From positions 1 through 16,595 of the forward strand of contig JBECKR010000271.1 in NCBI GenBank assembly GCA_040235415.1: a DNA stretch of 16,595 nt, in the 5' to 3' direction. This document shows positions 13,402 to 16,595 of the stretch, piece by piece. Every line of letters begins with the position of its first letter. Positions within the stretch are counted from its first letter, which is position 1. The position numbers and the translations under genes are program-made. Below the pieces are notes generated by a model. The model was not told where the DNA came from and did not search any database. It saw only the letters and a program-made list of their open reading frames with translations. The DNA is from JBECKR01 sp040235415 (GTDB lineage Bacteria; Acidobacteriota; Polarisedimenticolia; Polarisedimenticolales; Polarisedimenticolaceae).

Positions 13402-14304
13402 TTGGTCTCGGTAACGATGAAGGAACTTCTGGAGGCCGGCGTTCACTTCGGCCACCAGACCCGGAGCTGGAATCCGAAGATGAAGCAGTACATCTTCGGG
13501 GCGCGCAACGGGATCTACATCGTCGATCTCCAGAAGACGCTCAGGAAGCTCCGCGAGGCGCTCGCCTTCCTCCACAACCTGACCGCGAACGGCGGAACCG
13601 TGCTGTTCGTCGGCACGAAGCGCCAGGCTCAGGAAGCGATCGTCGACGAGTCCGGCCGCAGCGCCATGTTCTACGTGGACCAGCGCTGGCTCGGCGGGAC
13701 GCTCACGAACTTCGTGACGATCCGCAAGAGCATCAACCGGCTCCGCGAGCTCGAGGAGCAGGTCGCGGGCGACCGCGTCGAGAAGCTCACCAAGAAGGAG
13801 GTCTCGCGCCTCGAGAAAGAGCGCGTCAAGCTCGAGAAGGCGCTCTCCGGCATCAAGAACATGGAGCGGTTGCCGAGCGCCATGATCGTGATCGACCCCC
13901 AGAAGGAGAAGATCGCGGTCGCCGAGGCGAACAAGCTCGGCATCCCGGTCGTCGCGGTCGTCGACACGAACTGCGACCCGGACCCGATCGACTATCCGAT
14001 CCCGGGCAACGACGACGCCATCCGTGCCATCCGGCTGTTCACCGCCCGGTTCGCGGATGCGATCATCGAAGGCCGCTCGCTGTGGGATTCGACCCAGAAG
14101 GAGCGCCAGGCCGAGGCGGAGAAGCGCGCCGCGAGCACGCCGCAGTCGATCGCGGACCGCGTCCGCGCCCGTGAGGCGCGACGGGAGCGGGTCCGCGCCC
14201 ACGCCCAGCACTCGGGCGGGCGGCCGCCGGCGGGGCGCCGCCGCGGTTCCGAGGACGACGCGGTTCCGGCCGCGGCCAGCAAGGACGGTTCCGGGACGGA
14301 ATAG
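13402..14304 (+). CDS. rpsB: 30S ribosomal protein S2
   Basis: 300 residues, longer than the usual 230-260. The S2 core is clear: MKELLEAGVHFGHQTRSWNP near the start, MKQYIFGARNGIYIVDLQKT, VLFVGTKRQAQE, DQRWLGGTLTNF, the coiled-coil insertion rich in Lys and Glu (about 118-155), then NMERLPSAMIVIDPQKE and GIPVVAVVDTNCDPDPIDYPIPGNDDAIRA across 182-215. After about residue 235 comes an extra tail, first Arg/Ala-rich (RVRAREARRERVRAHAQ), then Gly/Pro and acidic. The start is TTG at 13402 (MVSVTMKELL), 6 bases after GGGAGG. ATG 13417 would be 21 bases from it, too far. The protein is needed to place S1 on the small subunit. It follows rpsI by 48 bases. Confidence 0.96.
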   Translation: MVSVTMKELLEAGVHFGHQTRSWNPKMKQYIFGARNGIYIVDLQKTLRKLREALAFLHNLTANGGTVLFVGTKRQAQEAIVDESGRSAMFYVDQRWLGGTLTNFVTIRKSINRLRELEEQVAGDRVEKLTKKEVSRLEKERVKLEKALSGIKNMERLPSAMIVIDPQKEKIAVAEANKLGIPVVAVVDTNCDPDPIDYPIPGNDDAIRAIRLFTARFADAIIEGRSLWDSTQKERQAEAEKRAASTPQSIADRVRAREARRERVRAHAQHSGGRPPAGRRRGSEDDAVPAAASKDGSGTE

Positions 14305-14326
14305 CCGCACCGGCTCGACTCTTCAC

Positions 14327-14365
14327 GGCCCCGCCGCGGAGACATCCGTCCGCGCGGGGCCTTTT
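14327..14365 (+). terminator. Intrinsic terminator/attenuator between rpsB and tsf
   Basis: Stem of 8 bp (GGCCCCGC 14327-14334 with GCGGGGCC 14354-14361) continuing, after one bulged C, into 5 more bp (GCGGA 14336-14340 with TCCGC 14349-14353) around an 8-base loop, followed by TTTT (14362-14365). This is the best terminator in the window. Since no new promoter is obvious before tsf, it probably works as partial termination that sets tsf-pyrH-frr output below ribosomal protein output. Confidence 0.8.
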
Positions 14366-14385
14366 GGTGCCGGGGGTCCGGCGCC
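14366..14385 (+). promoter_or_regulatory. Second hairpin directly after the rpsB terminator, in the tsf leader
   Basis: GGTGCCGG and CCGGCGCC pair over 8 bp with one G-U wobble around a GGGT loop, starting at the base after the terminator T-run. No T-run follows. It may protect the 5' end of read-through or processed tsf mRNA, or take part in attenuation. Confidence 0.45.
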
Positions 14386-14414
14386 AGGTTCGATGCGAGG
14401 CAGGAGTGTTGGCG

Positions 14415-15020
14415 ATGGAGATCAGCGCTGGACTCGTGAAGCAGCTCCGGGAGAAGACCGGAGTCGGCATGATGGAGTGCAAGAAGGCCCTGACGGAGGC
14501 GTCGGGGGATCTCGGCGAGGCCGAGAAGATCCTCCGCAAGCGGGGCATGGCGCAGGCCGCGAAGAAGGCCGGTCGTGCCACCGGCGAGGGCGCGGTCGCC
14601 TCCTACATCCACACCGGCGGGAAGATCGGAGTGCTCGTCGAGATCAACTGCGAGACGGACTTCGCGGCACGCAGCGACGACTTCCAGACCCTGTGCCGCG
14701 ACGTCGCGATGCACGTCGCGGCGGCCGCCCCCCGCTTCGTGACCCGTGAAGAGGTCTCCGAGGCCGTGCTCGCCGAGGAGCGCGAGATCGCCCGCGAGCA
14801 GGCCCTGAAGTCCGGAAAGCCCGCGAACGTCGTCGACAAGATCGTCGACGGCAAGTTGGAGAAGTTCTACGCCGAGGTCTGCCTCCTGGAGCAGCCGTTC
14901 GTGAAGGATCCGCAGCGGACGGTCGGGCAGCTCATCACGGACGCGGTCGCCCGGATCGGCGAGAACATCCAGATCGCCCGTTTCGCGCGGTTCGTGCTGG
15001 GCGAAGGGAGCCAAGGCTGA
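14415..15020 (+). CDS. tsf: Elongation factor Ts (short form)
   Basis: 201 residues, the short type of EF-Ts, clearly shorter than the 283 of E. coli. The N-terminal UBA-like domain has LVKQLREKTGVGMMECKKAL (7-26). The core shows KKAGRATGEGAVASYIH, INCETDFAARSDDF (TDFAAR, 81-86, the EF-Tu contact motif usually TDFVAR), GKPANVVDKIVDGKLEKFYAE and LLEQPFVKD. EF-Ts is the nucleotide exchange factor that regenerates EF-Tu-GTP. ATG 14415 has AGGAG (14402-14406) at 8 bases. In-frame GTG 14406 and TTG 14409 are too close to that site. The gene lies 110 bases after rpsB, beyond the terminator and second hairpin, and 25 bases before pyrH. Confidence 0.96.
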   Translation: MEISAGLVKQLREKTGVGMMECKKALTEASGDLGEAEKILRKRGMAQAAKKAGRATGEGAVASYIHTGGKIGVLVEINCETDFAARSDDFQTLCRDVAMHVAAAAPRFVTREEVSEAVLAEEREIAREQALKSGKPANVVDKIVDGKLEKFYAEVCLLEQPFVKDPQRTVGQLITDAVARIGENIQIARFARFVLGEGSQG

Positions 15021-15045
15021 GCCGCGACGACCCACCGGAGACGAC

Positions 15046-15771
15046 ATGGCCGAGCCGGGAGAACCCGTTTACCGCAGGATCCTGCTGAAGCTGTCCGGCG
15101 AGGCGCTCATGGGCGAGCGGTCCTTCGGGATCGACCCGGCCGTGATCGCGGGACTTTCGGACGAGATCGTCGAGGTCGCGGGGCTCGGCGTCGAGATCGC
15201 GGTCGTCGTCGGCGGGGGGAACATCTTCCGCGGCACGAGCGGAAGCTCCGAGGGCATGGACCGTGTGACCGGTGACCACATGGGCATGCTCGCCACCCTG
15301 ATCAACGCGCTCGCGCTCCAGGACGCGCTCGAGCGCCGCGGGCTGACCACGCGGGTGCTTTCGGCGCTCGAGATCCGCCAGGTCGCCGAGACCTTCATCC
15401 GGCGCCGCGCCTTGCGCCACCTCGAGAAGGGCCGCGTCGTCATCCTCGCGGCCGGCACCGGCAATCCGTACTTCACGACCGACAGCGCCGCCGCGCTGCG
15501 CGCGATGGAGGTCAAGGCGGAGGTGCTGCTGAAGGCGACGAAGGTCGACGGCGTCTACACCGCCGACCCCGTGAGCCACCCGGACGCCGTGTTGCTGCCG
15601 CGGCTGAAGTACCTCGAGGTGCTCGAGCGAGGCCTCAAGGTCATGGATTCGACGGCGATCTCGCTGTGCATGGACCACAAGCTGCCGATCGTCGTGTTCA
15701 ACATCCGAAAGCAGGGGAACATCCGCCGCATCGTCACCGGCGAGACGGTGGGGTCCAAAGTCGCGGAGTGA
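15046..15771 (+). CDS. pyrH: UMP kinase (bacterial PyrH)
   Basis: 241 residues, normal for bacterial UMP kinase, an amino acid kinase-fold enzyme that phosphorylates UMP to UDP with ATP and is unrelated to eukaryotic UMP/CMP kinase. Motifs: RILLKLSGEAL (11-21), VVVGGGNIFRG (53-63), the UMP-binding DHMGMLATLINALALQDAL (77-95), AAGTGNPYFTTDSAAALRA (135-153), and ATKVDGVYTADP. The start ATG has GGAG (15037-15040) at 5 bases. It sits between tsf and frr in the very widely conserved rpsB-tsf-pyrH-frr order, so it is likely co-transcribed with both. Confidence 0.97.
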   Translation: MAEPGEPVYRRILLKLSGEALMGERSFGIDPAVIAGLSDEIVEVAGLGVEIAVVVGGGNIFRGTSGSSEGMDRVTGDHMGMLATLINALALQDALERRGLTTRVLSALEIRQVAETFIRRRALRHLEKGRVVILAAGTGNPYFTTDSAAALRAMEVKAEVLLKATKVDGVYTADPVSHPDAVLLPRLKYLEVLERGLKVMDSTAISLCMDHKLPIVVFNIRKQGNIRRIVTGETVGSKVAE

Positions 15772-15775
15772 AGCC

Positions 15776-16333
15776 ATGGAGAAGGAGATCCTTTCGCGGA
15801 CGGACAAGCGCATGAAGGCCACGGTCGAGGACGGGCGCCACAAGCTCGCGTCGATCCGGACCGGACGCGCGAGCATCGCGATCGTCGACCACGTCCTCGT
15901 GGACTACTACGGGACGCCGACGCCGCTCAACCAGGTCGCGAAGCTCTCGATCCCGGAGCCGTCGCTGATCGTGGCGCAGGCGTTCGACCCGTCCTCGCTC
16001 GGCGCGATCGAAAAGGCGATCCTGGCCTCCGACCTCGGGCTGAATCCGTCGAACGACGGCAAGGTCGTGCGGATCCCGATCCCGCCGCTGACCGAGGAGC
16101 GACGCAAGCAGCTCGTCAAGAAGGTCAACGCGCTCGGAGAGGAATCGAAGACCGCCGTCCGGCAGATCCGACGCGACGCCAACGACGAGCTCAAGAAGCT
16201 CCAGAAGGACGGCGACATCGCCGAGGACGCCGGCCGCCGGGCCCTGGACGACGTCCAGAAGCTCACCGACCGGCACGTCGGCGAGATCGACGAGCTCTGC
16301 AAGAACAAGGAAAAGGAGCTCATGGAGGTCTGA
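15776..16333 (+). CDS. frr: Ribosome recycling factor
   Basis: 185 residues, the standard length. With EF-G it splits the post-termination ribosome. Seen: the N-terminal helix with SIRTGRAS (26-33), VDYYGTPTPLNQVAKLSIPE, IEKAILASDLGLNPSNDGKVVRIPIPPLTEERRK (across 79-111), LVKKVNALGEESKTAVRQIRRDAND, and the C-terminal helix LTDRHVGEIDELCKNKEKEL. Two long helices of the coiled-coil stem flank the small beta domain as expected. The start ATG lies 4 bases after the pyrH stop, and its Shine-Dalgarno GGAG (15765-15768) lies inside the pyrH end, so the two genes are tightly coupled. Confidence 0.97.
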   Translation: MEKEILSRTDKRMKATVEDGRHKLASIRTGRASIAIVDHVLVDYYGTPTPLNQVAKLSIPEPSLIVAQAFDPSSLGAIEKAILASDLGLNPSNDGKVVRIPIPPLTEERRKQLVKKVNALGEESKTAVRQIRRDANDELKKLQKDGDIAEDAGRRALDDVQKLTDRHVGEIDELCKNKEKELMEV

Positions 16334-16362
16334 TCCGGCCGCACCGGCGCGGAGGACCCGAC

Positions 16363-16595
16363 GTGACCGTCCCGGCGGACAACGACGTCGTCGCGATCGT
16401 GGTGGCCGCCGGCCGCTCGGCGCGGTACGGCGGCGACGTCCCGAAGCAGTTCCTCGATCTCGGCGGGGAGACGGTGCTCGCGCGGTCGGTGCGGGTGCTC
16501 GCCGCCGGCCCCGGGATCCGGGGGGTGGTGGTCGTGCTCGCCCCGGAAGAGGTCGCGGGCCCGCGCGCGGCGGGCGTCCGCGCGCTGCCGGGCGT
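16363..16595 (+). CDS. ispD: 2-C-methyl-D-erythritol 4-phosphate cytidylyltransferase, 3'-truncated
   Basis: The first 77 residues are present and the window ends mid-gene. The N-terminus VAIVVAAGRSARYGGDVPKQFLDLGGETVLARSV carries the nucleotide-binding signature of IspD (AAGRSAR 15-21, then PKQF 27-30). IspD joins CTP and 2-C-methylerythritol 4-phosphate to CDP-methylerythritol, the third step of the MEP isoprenoid pathway. The GTG start at 16363 follows GGAGG (16351-16355) at 7 bases, 29 bases after frr. Isoprenoids feed the side chain of the quinone that UbiE methylates, but the two genes are not in one operon. A fused IspDF cannot be excluded because the end is missing. Confidence 0.88.
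   Translation, partial: MTVPADNDVVAIVVAAGRSARYGGDVPKQFLDLGGETVLARSVRVLAAGPGIRGVVVVLAPEEVAGPRAAGVRALPG

Noticed and set aside
1..16595. Mobile elements, CRISPR arrays, tRNA or rRNA genes
   Set aside because: No transposase or integrase motifs, no direct-repeat arrays and no RNA gene signatures seen; composition is even across the window.

Overview
This is a 16.6 kb window of very GC-rich bacterial chromosome. It is almost wholly coding, with no gap longer than about 170 bases. The high GC, the FimU/PilV/PilW/PilX-like minor pilin cluster beside an NtrC-type regulator, the short EF-Ts, and a rplM-rpsI-rpsB-tsf-pyrH-frr block fit a Gram-negative, pilus-bearing lineage such as Acidobacteriota (perhaps Thermoanaerobaculia-like) or a deltaproteobacterial relative. 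No 16S gene or other phylogenetic marker settles this, so the assignment is inference. I see no mobile element, CRISPR array, tRNA or rRNA.

Region 1 (1-9200) is a pilus and signalling locus. A 5'-truncated membrane histidine kinase (HAMP-PAS-HisKA-HATPase) is followed by a near-consensus sigma-54 promoter (1416-1431). The promoter sits 30 bases upstream of four co-directional genes: a GspH/FimT-like pseudopilin, a PilV-like pilin, a 900-residue PilW-like protein carrying three fibronectin type III-like modules plus Ig-like and Cys-rich C-terminal regions, and a 642-residue PilX-like protein with calcium-loop-like motifs. A small secreted coiled-coil protein of unknown function comes next. Its stop codon overlaps the TTG start of an NtrC/PilR-family sigma-54 activator. 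The likely circuit is kinase to activator to sigma-54 promoter to minor pilins. No PilY1 or major pilin is present, and the enlarged PilW and PilX may supply the tip or adhesive role. This is the most unusual part of the window.

Region 2 (9201-11588) has its own sigma-70-like promoter. It encodes a highly conserved P-loop protein of the COG2403 / cyclic-2,3-diphosphoglycerate-synthetase-like family, translationally coupled (GTGA overlap) to ornithine carbamoyltransferase (argF).

Region 3 (11515-12315, minus strand) is ubiE/menG, the quinone methyltransferase. It converges on argF with a 74-bp overlap of coding ends. Its promoter diverges from that of the ribosomal operon.

Region 4 (12396-16595) is a housekeeping block: rplM-rpsI-rpsB, then an intrinsic terminator or attenuator and a second hairpin, then tsf-pyrH-frr and the start of ispD, which is cut by the window end. 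It covers ribosomal proteins L13, S9 and S2, elongation factor Ts, UMP kinase, ribosome recycling factor and the third enzyme of the MEP isoprenoid pathway.
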